A model generated the notes under the pieces. It did no database searches. It was not told where the DNA came from and saw only the letters and a program-made list of their open reading frames with translations. A DNA stretch of 64,000 nt from CBDCVY01 sp965223245 (GTDB lineage: Bacteria > Nitrospinota > Nitrospinia > Nitrospinales > Nitrospinaceae), in contig CBDCVY010000013.1 of the NCBI GenBank assembly GCA_965223245.1, positions 744,001-808,000 of the forward strand, read 5' to 3'. Made by a program: the position numbers and the translations under genes. Positions within the stretch are counted from its first letter, which is position 1, and every line of letters begins with the position of its first letter. Of this stretch, positions 35,024 to 44,224 are shown piece by piece.

Positions 35024-35959
35024 CTACGAAGACGCTCTAACATTTACAACGGCTCCCACCGGGTACAACCATTGTAATAAGGGATCAATCGTCAATGTTA
35101 ATCCCTTTTTCCTATCATTATTAGTTTCAGGGATAGCTTTAAAAAGGTCAATATCCCAAAATTTTCCCGAAGAGCCATCCCAGTCATCTATTCCGGAGAT
35201 CGACTTTCCATTGACAAGGTTTCCCGATCCATTTCCTGCGCGGCCATGCCCGCCAATGAAGCCTATAGAATTTAGTTTCCAGTCAATATCTGAAAAATCA
35301 ATGTTTAACGGGATATCATAAACTTCACCCGGTTTTAGAATCTCCATTCCAGCGAGAATCACGAGTGAGGTTTTAACTTGAATTTTGGGGTTTTCCGTAA
35401 TAACAATAAGAGCCCAACCTGCAATTGTATAAGGATCTTTCCCATTAGGGTTAATAGGATGGGAAGGAAGGTGTTTAACGGCGTAAGTCCCCTTTTTAGA
35501 TACAAATTGAGTCACATCAGCCCACGCGGTATAAAGAATTCCTGACGAATTTTTTTTCCATAATCTTTGAGCTTGAATTGAATATTCTAGTTTTTTGGGG
35601 GTTACAAAAGTAATTTCTTTGGCAGTTTCTGTGAAATTATTTAATTCTCCCGCCCAGAGAAGAAATGCTTTTTTTATTGGAGAAGAAATGATTAATTCAT
35701 CATGACTGCTTTTTTTAATTTCTTTATCAACAAGAAAACTTTCACCTATGATTGTGAAATCAAGACCCTTTGAGGTTTCGGAAAACATTGTTTCAAAGTC
35801 ATTGATGGTTTTATTTTTTATTGATGTTAGTTCAGTGGAAAATGAATAATTAGGAAAAGCGGTGCACAGAATAAAAAAAGTAACTACTTTAAATACTTTT
35901 TTAAATTTGTATTGGGGTAACCAAAGGTAATTTTTTTTATAACAATTATTATTTATCAT
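35024..35959 (-). CDS. Exported beta-sandwich-type surface protein
   Basis: The ATG at 35959 shares one base with the stop of the upstream gene (TGATG), a coupling arrangement. A signal peptide with a basic start and hydrophobic core ends near residue 42 (FPNYSFS). The body resembles exported domains of the DUF3344/DUF11-linked type: KAFLLWAGEL, then TAWADVTQFVSKKGTYAV and AGWALIVITENP. It then has a Gly-rich GGHGRAGNGSGN stretch and a GIDDWDGSSGKFWDID segment. No sorting tail is present at its C-terminus. It sits between the TPR-barrel gene and the small tail-bearing protein, so it may be a secreted partner of that system. Confidence 0.7.
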   Translation of the reverse strand: MINNNCYKKNYLWLPQYKFKKVFKVVTFFILCTAFPNYSFSTELTSIKNKTINDFETMFSETSKGLDFTIIGESFLVDKEIKKSSHDELIISSPIKKAFLLWAGELNNFTETAKEITFVTPKKLEYSIQAQRLWKKNSSGILYTAWADVTQFVSKKGTYAVKHLPSHPINPNGKDPYTIAGWALIVITENPKIQVKTSLVILAGMEILKPGEVYDIPLNIDFSDIDWKLNSIGFIGGHGRAGNGSGNLVNGKSISGIDDWDGSSGKFWDIDLFKAIPETNNDRKKGLTLTIDPLLQWLYPVGAVVNVRASS

Positions 35960-37908
35960 CAAAATCTCAAAGTGATATAGGTTTGAATATTTTTAGTGAT
36001 ATCTTCGTCATTCCCCGTTTCAAATCTAAACCGGGCATCAATGGTCCATGAAAGACAATCGGTGATATTCCACGTGACAAATGCGGTGAATAATTGTGCT
36101 ATGGCATCGTCCAAAGAGTTATGGGAGATGATGTAATCAATTTCGTAGCTAAATATTTTTTTGAATTCGTCTTGAAGGTTGACTATGAAACTATGTTCAG
36201 TTTCATCGGGATTAGTCAGATAGCGGAGTTGATATTCAATTTGGATCCGGTCATAAAAGGGTAGGCGATACCGTGGGCGGAAGACGTAATTTTGTCGTAA
36301 TCCTGTTCCGTTTGAAAAATCATTAAGCGCAGCCACAGCTAAAATGGAAAAGAAAGGATCGAAGTCCACATCGTAAGATGCTAAATAGGTATTAATTGAC
36401 TCGATTTTTGCATTTCCTGAAGTGGTATCAACAAAAAGTTCGCGTGAAAAGGAAGTATTAAACAAATGATTCTTGTACTCCTTGGATAAAAGAAAATATC
36501 CTGCGTGACCGGTCTTGGCCTTAAGCAAATTGAATGTATTGTTATCTTCATTTGTGAATTTAAACAAATCGTATCGAAATCGGATTTTAAATTGATTTGG
36601 AAGCTTCTGTTCCAGACCAAAAGATCCTGAGTTAGCGTTTATGTTGAAATCGATCAAATTGTTGACTATATCCAATTGTTTTTGTTTAGTGCGCTGTATG
36701 CGCAACTGAAATTTTGTAGTTGCGGATAGTCTTTGATAATAATCAAGTGTGTGACGGAATTCTCTAAAAATTATATTTAGGTCATTAGTTTTGGGGATTT
36801 GATCTCTAAACTCAAAAAAGTTGAATCTGGTGATTAATAGGGGTGCCATGGCCCTTCTTAGACGTTCCATGGCTTGTTTAGCGTCTATATTGTTTGGATC
36901 AACTTTCAGCGCTTTTATGTATTGTTCTTCTGCAAGATCCCATTGATCGCTAAAGTAGTATAAATTTCCTAGCCCTACCAAAGCATCTATATTATTCGGA
37001 GCTATTTCTAGAGCTTTCTTGAATAACTTTAGAGATTCTTCTAATTTACTTTGCCAACTGTAAACTCTCCCTAAAGCAATGTAAGATGATATGTCTCCTT
37101 GAGCTAGGGCTACCGATTTTTGCAATTCGGTAACTGCATCGTCCAATCTGGCCGTCCAGCTGTAAAGAGTTCCCAGCATTGCTCGCACATCCTGTCGTTC
37201 AGGGTCTATTTCTCGTGCCTTTTCAAGGTACTTTATTGCATTTTCATGGTTTCCTTGATGGCTTTGGAGTATTCCAATACCCATATAGGATTCAATGTTT
37301 TCTGGGTCCTGCTCCAGTATTTGCTCATAAAGAGCAATCCCATCTGTTGGATTTTTCATCCACTTATACGTGGTTGCTAATCCTTTAAGGGCCTCTATAT
37401 TATTTGGATATATTTTTAGTAGTTTTTTAAAGTAGATTTCACTTTGATCAAACTTTTCTTGCCAGGCAGTGACTTGTCCCAATAGGAATAGTAAATCAAA
37501 GCGCTCTGGATAAATTTCATGTAAAGCCTTTAATCCTTCTTCAGCCTCAGCGTGATTCCCCTCCCAGGCCTTAAGACGCAAAAGGCCAATTTCTCCCTCT
37601 GGAAGGTCTGGTCGTAATTCTTTTATTTTTTTATAGGTATTTTTTGAATCTTCAAACTTTTTTTGCCAACTTAAAACCTGAGCCAATCCAACCCAAGCTT
37701 CGATATCTTTTTCGTTTGCATCAATAAGCTTTCTATAAAGAGCTTCAGCTTCACTATAGTTTCCTTGCCAACTCGTTTGGCGACCTTGGTTATAAATCGC
37801 ATCACGATCTAATGCGTGGGCTTCATAGGAGAATAAGCTAGATGAAAGAAGCAATGAAAAGAGGAAAAATGAAAAAATCTTTCTGGTGTTATATAAAGAA
37901 TTTTTCAA
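35959..37908 (-). CDS. TPR plus outer-membrane beta-barrel protein
   Basis: A TTG at 37908 is taken as the start because AGGAG lies just upstream, one base separates it from the preceding stop, and the product then begins with a signal peptide (KIFSFFLFSLLLSSSLFS, then YEAHA). A longer frame from 37998 would overlap the neighbour by almost 90 bp. Residues about 30-330 hold some nine tetratricopeptide repeats. The remaining 300 residues are amphipathic beta strands ending TYITLRF, with a terminal Phe typical of barrels. This layout is shared with exopolysaccharide or matrix export pores (YaiO, PgaA, BcsC, PelB classes). It probably forms the outer-membrane component of the operon. Confidence 0.83.
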   Translation of the reverse strand: MKNSLYNTRKIFSFFLFSLLLSSSLFSYEAHALDRDAIYNQGRQTSWQGNYSEAEALYRKLIDANEKDIEAWVGLAQVLSWQKKFEDSKNTYKKIKELRPDLPEGEIGLLRLKAWEGNHAEAEEGLKALHEIYPERFDLLFLLGQVTAWQEKFDQSEIYFKKLLKIYPNNIEALKGLATTYKWMKNPTDGIALYEQILEQDPENIESYMGIGILQSHQGNHENAIKYLEKAREIDPERQDVRAMLGTLYSWTARLDDAVTELQKSVALAQGDISSYIALGRVYSWQSKLEESLKLFKKALEIAPNNIDALVGLGNLYYFSDQWDLAEEQYIKALKVDPNNIDAKQAMERLRRAMAPLLITRFNFFEFRDQIPKTNDLNIIFREFRHTLDYYQRLSATTKFQLRIQRTKQKQLDIVNNLIDFNINANSGSFGLEQKLPNQFKIRFRYDLFKFTNEDNNTFNLLKAKTGHAGYFLLSKEYKNHLFNTSFSRELFVDTTSGNAKIESINTYLASYDVDFDPFFSILAVAALNDFSNGTGLRQNYVFRPRYRLPFYDRIQIEYQLRYLTNPDETEHSFIVNLQDEFKKIFSYEIDYIISHNSLDDAIAQLFTAFVTWNITDCLSWTIDARFRFETGNDEDITKNIQTYITLRF

Positions 37909-37909
37909 A

Positions 37910-39832
37910 TTAATTCTCCTGTTTTTCCAACCAAGGGCGGTAACTTTCGTAGGAATGAATAACAATTCCATGAAAACTAGAATATTTTTGTAGCTCAACT
38001 TTTAAATGTTGGAGAACTTTTCTTAAATCTTTTGGACTCAATTTGTCAAAAGTGATTTTGCTTGAAGGAACGTTGACAACACTTATTTGCTTTAAGACTT
38101 GAGAATCATTTGCGGTAAGATTGACTTTTGGGGGAATCCAACTCACTTGGACATGTTGATCATCAATGGTATCTAAAGTTATTTTGGAACCTTTGCCTCT
38201 ACCTTTGTGGTTGAATTCATAAATTGTTTCATCTGGTAAAGGTACCGTTTCAAGGCCGATAAATACTTTTTTCCCTTTTTTTTCAGCATATCGCAACTCA
38301 TCGCTGCCATGAGCAATAACACCATCCGCCCCATACGCTACTGTTCGGTAGTCCATAATTCCAATGTTATCGACTATATCAATGATATGTTCGCTGACCG
38401 GACGTCCTTCAACTGCAGCAGTGGGTTTATAATAAATATTACGGCTATCAAACCAAAAAGGAATATCAACACCAAAGGCCAGGTTTGCCTTTGTTGTTAA
38501 TATTCTGGATTTTTGAAGAAGCTCTAGGTACTCCTTGAGTTTATTTTCCTTGTTTACTCCCACAAAAGATGGCAGAAGATAAGGTTCGATATCAAATCTA
38601 ATCCCATAAAACCGTTCAGAGGACTTTCCTTCCTCATTGTATTGAGCAACTCTTTTAATTAGAGCCAATACACGTCCGTGCCATTCTCTTAAAGCAAAGC
38701 GAGGGTCTCCGTCCAAGGCATGTGTTTTAATGTTGTTCCTGTGAAGACGGGAAATGAATGAACGCATTTTTTTAGAATCCCAATCAATTTCCCATTGGTC
38801 TAAATTTTTTTGCGCTTCATAAGGGATTTGGACGAACAAATCAGTTATTTTTTCTTTTTGACAAAATTCTAAAAGTTGATCGCTTTCTTGTTGACTATTT
38901 AATATTTTGTTTGTTTCCCATAACCACATGGCTTTTTGGATTGGACGGTCAACACTAAGGCTTTTTTTTGAACTTGGAATGGTAATGTCTCTCTTTTGAG
39001 AAAAAGCTAGATCTTTTATAAGGATTTGGCTTTGACCTTCACCTTTCACTTGAAAAACCACACTTGCCAGTTCTTTGGAATTTAATTTTTTGGGAAGTTT
39101 TGAGAGAGGAACCCAAACCTGCGTCCATTTATTTTGAATGTTCCCCTCTGGAATAAAAGATCCTACATCTCCTATTAAAAGTGAGTCCTCTTTTTTTTCC
39201 CAGATTCGGTCTGCCATGCGCAGTTGAATTTGTTCATTTCCTTTGTTCCCATAAATAGAAAATGTTAAGAAGGAGAAAGGAGAGGCGTTGAAATACTTTC
39301 TTTGGCTGGGTGGGGATTTAAAATCAAATAAATGAATCCAAAACCCCGAAAAACCAGGTTTTTTATTTTTATAATTAAATGCTAATCCGGGAATTCCTTC
39401 AGGTGATTTTTCTATAGATACACTGGATTGGGATGGGCTCCTTGCAAACCCATTAAAATATCCTCCTAATTTATTTACATTACCTTGATCAAATTGGTCA
39501 ACCACATAAAAGTTATTGCTGAAAAATGGAGTCTGCCCTCTGGGTCCGGGAGGGTCCACAACTATGGGTTTCGATTTTCCAAGATCATATATAATTATGG
39601 AGTCTTCGCCATTTTTATGAAGTAGGCCCATTCTGATATAACCGATTTCTGATGGATGGTTCAGTCCCCAATCTGAGAGGAGAATTTTTTTTGTAGGATA
39701 AGTTTGTCCAAAAGACAGAGAAGAGAAAACTCCAGAAATTATTAATCCAATAATTAGAAATTTTAGGGAATATAAAAATAAAAGTTTCAAAGAAAAAATT
39801 GGGAGAGATTTCCCCTCATTTTTGGGATACAT
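37910..39832 (-). CDS. Exported carbohydrate-binding/TIM-barrel-like protein
   Basis: The ATG at 39832 is preferred; a TTG six codons earlier is possible. An N-terminal hydrophobic signal runs to about residue 43 (SSLSFGQ). Residues about 60-300 look like a jelly-roll carbohydrate-binding module of the CIA30/CBM11 kind (for example GFWIHLFDFKSP and WTQVWVPLSKLP). Residues about 310-600 resemble a TIM-barrel glycosidase-like domain: KAMWLWETNKI, SRLHRNNIKTHALDGDP, FYGIRFDIEPYLLP and VFIGLETVPLP. The Asp and Glu in RFDIEPY are candidate catalytic acids. It is the first gene of the six-gene exosortase operon. Cleaving or binding a surface polysaccharide is plausible; no glycosyltransferase is present nearby. 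Confidence 0.7.
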   Translation of the reverse strand: MYPKNEGKSLPIFSLKLLFLYSLKFLIIGLIISGVFSSLSFGQTYPTKKILLSDWGLNHPSEIGYIRMGLLHKNGEDSIIIYDLGKSKPIVVDPPGPRGQTPFFSNNFYVVDQFDQGNVNKLGGYFNGFARSPSQSSVSIEKSPEGIPGLAFNYKNKKPGFSGFWIHLFDFKSPPSQRKYFNASPFSFLTFSIYGNKGNEQIQLRMADRIWEKKEDSLLIGDVGSFIPEGNIQNKWTQVWVPLSKLPKKLNSKELASVVFQVKGEGQSQILIKDLAFSQKRDITIPSSKKSLSVDRPIQKAMWLWETNKILNSQQESDQLLEFCQKEKITDLFVQIPYEAQKNLDQWEIDWDSKKMRSFISRLHRNNIKTHALDGDPRFALREWHGRVLALIKRVAQYNEEGKSSERFYGIRFDIEPYLLPSFVGVNKENKLKEYLELLQKSRILTTKANLAFGVDIPFWFDSRNIYYKPTAAVEGRPVSEHIIDIVDNIGIMDYRTVAYGADGVIAHGSDELRYAEKKGKKVFIGLETVPLPDETIYEFNHKGRGKGSKITLDTIDDQHVQVSWIPPKVNLTANDSQVLKQISVVNVPSSKITFDKLSPKDLRKVLQHLKVELQKYSSFHGIVIHSYESYRPWLEKQEN

Positions 39833-40002
39833 ATAGATAAACGTTTCCAAAAAGCTGGAAAGACTTTATAAGGTTGATTTTTAAACAGTGGTTGATTTAA
39901 AGCTTTGATTTTAAAGATCTTACTATTTTAGTGTATTGGCGAGGGTATTTTTTGTCAATTGGATAGTTTATTCAATTTAAGAGAGGTGATTTCATTTGTT
40001 TA

Positions 40003-40398
40003 TCAATTATCATCTGGGTCTAAACTAGGTATTAATTCCTGAATTTTTTCTTGAAATTGTGTTCCTGAGAATGGTTTTAACAGATAACCGTCAATTCCAG
40101 CTTCCTGTGCAGTTTGAATTTTTTCGGATCTTGCTTCCCCGGTAAGTAAAAGAAAAAGCAAATTTCGTAGCTTTTCGTCTTTACGTATGGATTTTATTAA
40201 CTCAAGGCCGGTTAAGCCTGGCAATTGCCAATCGGCAATTACCAGGTCAAAGGAATCGGATTGTAATTTGGATAAGGCAAGAGCGCCATCTTCCGCAGTA
40301 TCTAAATTAGTTAGGTCTAATTGCTTTAACTTTCTTACCACTAACTCTAGAGAAGGCGGATCATCATCCACTACAAGAATTTTTATGTTCGAAATCAT
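40003..40398 (-). CDS. Single-domain response regulator (CheY-like)
   Basis: The 131-residue receiver has the acidic pair DDD at 11-13, phosphoacceptor Asp56 (IADWQLPG), Thr in LLTGEA and the conserved Lys in LLKPF. There is no output domain, so it works by phosphorylation-dependent binding. It starts 22 bp after the large pentapeptide gene on the same strand, so the two are probably co-expressed. The kinase is not obvious; the hybrid kinases at the left end are far away. Confidence 0.92.
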   Translation of the reverse strand: MISNIKILVVDDDPPSLELVVRKLKQLDLTNLDTAEDGALALSKLQSDSFDLVIADWQLPGLTGLELIKSIRKDEKLRNLLFLLLTGEARSEKIQTAQEAGIDGYLLKPFSGTQFQEKIQELIPSLDPDDN

Positions 40399-40420
40399 TT
40401 TTGAAGTAAATTAGGTTTAG

Positions 40421-41884
40421 TTAAGGTTTGTAACCTTTTACTTGTTCCAATTCTGCATTGTTTAAGTTGGAACCATCCAGCTTAGTTCCCGTAAGGTTTG
40501 TGAAAAAAAGTTTTGCTCCCTCCAGGTTAGCGTTGGTTAAATTAGAGTGAGATAGATCAGCCTCATCAAGAGAAGTTCTATGAAAATCAGAACTTTCTAA
40601 GTTGCAATTTGTCATATTGCATTGTTTTAGCTTCGCGCCTCCAAAATCAGCCATCTGTAAATTAGCACCTTCAAAGTTTGCTTTATTAAGGTTGGCACCT
40701 GTTAAAATAGACTTCACCATGGAAGTTTTTGAAAAAATAGATTCTTCAGCATGAGATCTACTTAGATCAGAATTATCCAAAACTGCTTCTGTAAAGTCCG
40801 CTCCTTCTATATTAGCATCACTAAGGTCAACAGCTATGAGTTTTGCTTTTGCAAGTTTAGCACGGCTAAAGTCTGCTCCACGTAAATAAGCATTTTTAAG
40901 ATTGGCTTCGTTTAGCTTTATTCGGTTTAAATGTGCGCCATCAAGATTGACTTTAACCAAACTGGCTCCGTTTAAATCTGCGATATCTAAGGATGCTTCT
41001 CTTAAATTTGAATTTTCCAAGTCAGCCCGTCGAAGGATAGAACCATTTAAGCGGGCGCGGGTCAAATCACAGTCAATTATTTTTGCTTCAGTAAGATCAG
41101 CTCCGGTTAAGTCAACTCTCAAAAGTTTTGCTTTGTTAAATTTAGCACCAAATAGCCGAGAACCTTTTATCTCAGCTCGCGTTAAGTTGGTTTCAGAAAA
41201 AGTAGACTCATAAAATACAGCCACACTAAGTTTTGAGTCAGATAGATCTGCTTGAGTTAAATTAGCACCTTTAAAATTAGCCCGGGACAAATCTGAGCCT
41301 ATAATTTGAGCTTTATTTAGATTTGCTCTAAGAAAGTTAGCGCGATTGAGACGACTTTCGTTTAAATTGACTTCATTTAAATTTGCCTCTTGGAGATCGG
41401 CTTTACGAAGGTCTGATCTTTCTAAAAGGGCTTTATTTAAATTAGCGCCGATCAATTTAGTTTCATTTAATATGCTATCGGTGAAATTGGCTTCACTTAG
41501 GTCTGCTTGGTTTAGGTCAGCCTCAGATAAATCTGAGTCAGATAGGTCAGTCCCAATTAATTTAGAATTACTAATATTAGCTCCATAAAAGTTCAATTTA
41601 GATAAATCTAACCCTGAAAGATCTAAATCTTTAAGCGATGGAGTTTCATCCTCCTCCTCTTCTTCATTGTTGGAAGATTCTTCATCCTCATTGGAATCAG
41701 AAGCTTCTGGTGAACTGGTTGTTTCTTCCTCAGAAGAGTCTTCTACTTCCTCAGATTGTTCCTCTTCTTCATTTTCGTCTTCTTCATCGTCATCCTCATA
41801 TAATGCTTCTTCCTCTTCACGATCACGCAACTCCTTCAACTGATTTAAAATTTCTTCAACTTCTTCTCGTGTTAGATCAGGCAT
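40421..41884 (-). CDS. Large pentapeptide-repeat protein with acidic N-terminal tail
   Basis: Residues 1-90 are a coiled-coil start followed by a very acidic, low-complexity Glu/Asp/Ser tract. From about residue 95 to the end there are roughly 75 tandem A(D/N)LXX pentapeptides, such as ADLSE, ANLNK and AKLIA, predicting a right-handed quadrilateral beta-helix of about 19 coils. There is no signal peptide. The acidic tail and the negative rod shape recall DNA-mimic proteins, but scaffolding is equally possible. It precedes a CheY-like receiver gene. The gene's own DNA is strongly repetitive at the 15-bp scale because of the repeats. Confidence 0.9.
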   Translation of the reverse strand: MPDLTREEVEEILNQLKELRDREEEEALYEDDDEEDENEEEEQSEEVEDSSEEETTSSPEASDSNEDEESSNNEEEEEDETPSLKDLDLSGLDLSKLNFYGANISNSKLIGTDLSDSDLSEADLNQADLSEANFTDSILNETKLIGANLNKALLERSDLRKADLQEANLNEVNLNESRLNRANFLRANLNKAQIIGSDLSRANFKGANLTQADLSDSKLSVAVFYESTFSETNLTRAEIKGSRLFGAKFNKAKLLRVDLTGADLTEAKIIDCDLTRARLNGSILRRADLENSNLREASLDIADLNGASLVKVNLDGAHLNRIKLNEANLKNAYLRGADFSRAKLAKAKLIAVDLSDANIEGADFTEAVLDNSDLSRSHAEESIFSKTSMVKSILTGANLNKANFEGANLQMADFGGAKLKQCNMTNCNLESSDFHRTSLDEADLSHSNLTNANLEGAKLFFTNLTGTKLDGSNLNNAELEQVKGYKP

Positions 41885-42002
41885 AATTTTAAAATTTTCT
41901 TTCCAAAAAGACTGGAAAATAGTTATTTAAATTGATTTGATTCTAGCGGAACCTCATAAAATAACTTACAAATCCCGATAACGCAAGGCCGAAAATGTAA
42001 TA

Positions 42003-42776
42003 TCAAAGGCAAGAATAACGATTATTGAACAGGGTGACGATTTGTCTCAAAGGGGAGTCTAAATAATCATAAACTTTATCAAAAATAGGATCAGGAACCT
42101 TTTTATAAAAAGCTTGTGCAATTCCACCCACTATGCAAGCGATAGTATCACTATCTCCGCCTATTGAAACTGCCTTGCGGATGGCATCCTCAAAATTCTC
42201 AGATTCCAAAAAAGCCAAAATTGCTTGTGGGACAGACCCTTGACAGGAAACATCGAATTGGTAGGTTTTTTGTAGACTTTTTATATCGTTATTAAAAGAG
42301 TATCCAAAGTTTAATTCTATAAATGATTGAATGGATTGCTTAGAATGACCTGTTTTAGCTAAAAAAATAGAAGCGGCGGTTGCTTGAGCCCCTTTAATTC
42401 CTTCAGGATGATTATGAGTAATTTCGGAAGTTGCTTTGGCTTCTTCCATTACTTTCTCTAAAGAATCAAAAGCAAATCCCACTGGGCTTACTCTCATGGC
42501 AGCTCCATTTCCATAGCTGTAGTATGGTTCCAGGTTGGAAGATGCAGCCCAATCTGAAAAACTCCTTCCATAACCCGCATCTGGATAACGTGAAAAATAA
42601 GATTTTAAATTGTCTTTTAAATGGGTGCCATTATAAATACTGTCTGCAACGGCTACGGTTAATACAGTGTCATCTGTAAAGCGACAATCTTTATGAAAAA
42701 GTTTGAACTCGGTGGATTTGATATTATTATGTTCAAAACGAGAACCTATAATATCTCCTGCGATTGCTCCTAGCAT
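42003..42776 (-). CDS. ADP-ribosylglycohydrolase-family protein
   Basis: The 257-residue protein has the family motifs: MLGAIAGDIIGSRFE at the start, the metal-binding FTDDTVLT near residue 35 and GGDSDTIACIVGGIAQA near 205. These Asp and Thr residues hold the two magnesium ions that remove ADP-ribose from proteins or small molecules. The family includes DraG, but no nif or draT gene is nearby, so the substrate is unknown. GGGGAT precedes the ATG at 42776. It is soluble and monocistronic by context. Confidence 0.92.
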   Translation of the reverse strand: MLGAIAGDIIGSRFEHNNIKSTEFKLFHKDCRFTDDTVLTVAVADSIYNGTHLKDNLKSYFSRYPDAGYGRSFSDWAASSNLEPYYSYGNGAAMRVSPVGFAFDSLEKVMEEAKATSEITHNHPEGIKGAQATAASIFLAKTGHSKQSIQSFIELNFGYSFNNDIKSLQKTYQFDVSCQGSVPQAILAFLESENFEDAIRKAVSIGGDSDTIACIVGGIAQAFYKKVPDPIFDKVYDYLDSPLRQIVTLFNNRYSCL

Positions 42777-42903
42777 TTTGATATCCCCAGGGCTGAAACT
42801 AGTTTATAGGTGCAGTCGATTCTTAAGTTATAAAAACCTTTGAAATTATAAAAAATGAATTAATGAATAGATACAAATAAATTCTTTACCCAAAAAATAT
42901 AAT

Positions 42904-43269
42904 ATGGAAAAAATAAGTAAGCCTATATTAATTTTTGACGGGGATTGTGAGTTTTGCAGCAAGTTAGCGATGCGCTGGAAATATAAAGCTGCGGATCGTT
43001 TAGACTTTGCACCTTATCAGAATATAGGTCATAAGTTTCCCGAAATTTCAACAGAACAGTTTGAGCGAACAATTTATCTAATTCAATCACAAGATGATGT
43101 CATAAAAGGCGCGGAGGCAGTTTATAAAGTTCTTTATTTTTCCGGGAAGCCCTATTTTTTCAAGTTGTATAAAAAATTTTCATGTTTTGCGAAAATTTCA
43201 GAATGTTTTTATAACTTTGTTTCACGGAATAGAAAATATGTGTCACCATTGGTAAAAATTTTTCTCTAA
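42904..43269 (+). CDS. DCC-family (DUF393) thiol-disulfide oxidoreductase-like protein
   Basis: The 121-residue product carries the signature D-G-D-C-E-F-C near residue 12 (Cys15 and Cys18), right after a thioredoxin-like first strand PILIFDG. The second half (FERTIYLIQSQDDVIKGAEAVYKVL) also fits. The family is thought to act in redox or lipid-linked reactions, with little experimental proof. It is divergent from the ADP-ribosylglycohydrolase gene, with 127 bp between the starts. The start ATG has only a weak ribosome site. Confidence 0.88.
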   Translation: MEKISKPILIFDGDCEFCSKLAMRWKYKAADRLDFAPYQNIGHKFPEISTEQFERTIYLIQSQDDVIKGAEAVYKVLYFSGKPYFFKLYKKFSCFAKISECFYNFVSRNRKYVSPLVKIFL

Positions 43270-43313
43270 TGAAAATTTGTTTGTTAATAAAGTGCTTTCA
43301 GGGGACTATCTAA

Positions 43314-44147
43314 ATGAATCTAGAGCTTGAAGACGAGTTTGGAGATATAATTCAAAAAGCTCGTGATAGAAATTCATGGTCTCAATATGAATTGGCGAAT
43401 GCGGTTGAGCTTTTGGTTAAGGATGTAGGGCGTATTGAAAATTATGAATGGATTCCCCCTGATGAAACCATTTTTAAAATTGCCAACTCACTCCATCTTC
43501 ATGGCCCTTCTTTAAAAGCTATTGCCAATATGGAATGGGGGCCGGAAGAACCTAAAAATGATTCGGCTTTAGATTTAATTTGTCTTAACGTTTTCATTGG
43601 CCTGTATCCGGTAAAATGCTATCTCATTCGATGCTTGGAAACCAACGAGTCTGCGATTGTGGATACTGGAGGTAACCCGGAAGCAATAATCCATAAAGCA
43701 AGAGAAGTAGGTTTAACCCCATCCAAAATTTTGTTGACGCATGCTCATCACGATCATGCGGGTGGTTTGAAAGTATTGGATCGGGAATATAGTTGCCCTA
43801 CTTGGGTAGGATCTGAAGAACCGACCCCTCAAGGAAGTCGAGATCTAAAGATTTTAAGTGACGGAGAAATATTAAATGTGGGGCGAATGGAAGTGATTGC
43901 TCTATCGACACCTGGTCACACTCCAGGGGGGGTTTCCTTTAAAATAAATAAAACCATTCTATCGGGAGATACTATTTTTGCTGGGTCAATGGGTAGGGCC
44001 AACTCCTCATTTTCAGATTTATATAACTCAATCTCGAAAGTGCTATTTTCTTTTCCTGAAGATACTCGTTTACATCCTGGTCATGGTCCAGCCACAACAG
44101 TAGGGGAAGAAAAATCACACAATCCATTTTTTTGTGGCAAAGAATAA
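43314..44147 (+). CDS. HTH domain fused to a metallo-beta-lactamase hydrolase
   Basis: Residues 1-75 look like an XRE-type helix-turn-helix (IIQKARDRNSWSQYELANAV, then VKDVGRIENYEWIP). Residues about 90-275 are a metallo-beta-lactamase fold of the glyoxalase II type, with THAHHDHAGG at 142-151 (His143, His145, Asp147, His148), His202 in TPGHTPGG, Asp219 in LSGDT and a final HPGHGP. All zinc ligands are present. The mix of a DNA-binding-type domain with a hydrolase suggests a metabolite-responsive regulator, or a domain used for dimerisation. A GGGGA site precedes the ATG at 43314. It lies 44 bp after the DCC gene. Confidence 0.85.
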   Translation: MNLELEDEFGDIIQKARDRNSWSQYELANAVELLVKDVGRIENYEWIPPDETIFKIANSLHLHGPSLKAIANMEWGPEEPKNDSALDLICLNVFIGLYPVKCYLIRCLETNESAIVDTGGNPEAIIHKAREVGLTPSKILLTHAHHDHAGGLKVLDREYSCPTWVGSEEPTPQGSRDLKILSDGEILNVGRMEVIALSTPGHTPGGVSFKINKTILSGDTIFAGSMGRANSSFSDLYNSISKVLFSFPEDTRLHPGHGPATTVGEEKSHNPFFCGKE

Positions 44148-44224
44148 TTATTTATGTGTAGTTCGTGAATTATAAAGATTATTAACTCCTTGCTAAATGG
44201 TTTTTAAGGAACCATATTTGAGTC

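Noticed and set aside
35959..37998. Longer frame for the TPR-barrel protein starting at 37998
   Set aside because: It would overlap the upstream gene by almost 90 bp; TTG 37908 has AGGAG upstream and a clean signal peptide.
40421..41884. CRISPR-like short DNA repeats
   Set aside because: The 15-bp periodicity comes from pentapeptide codons in frame; there are no unique spacers of constant length and no cas genes.
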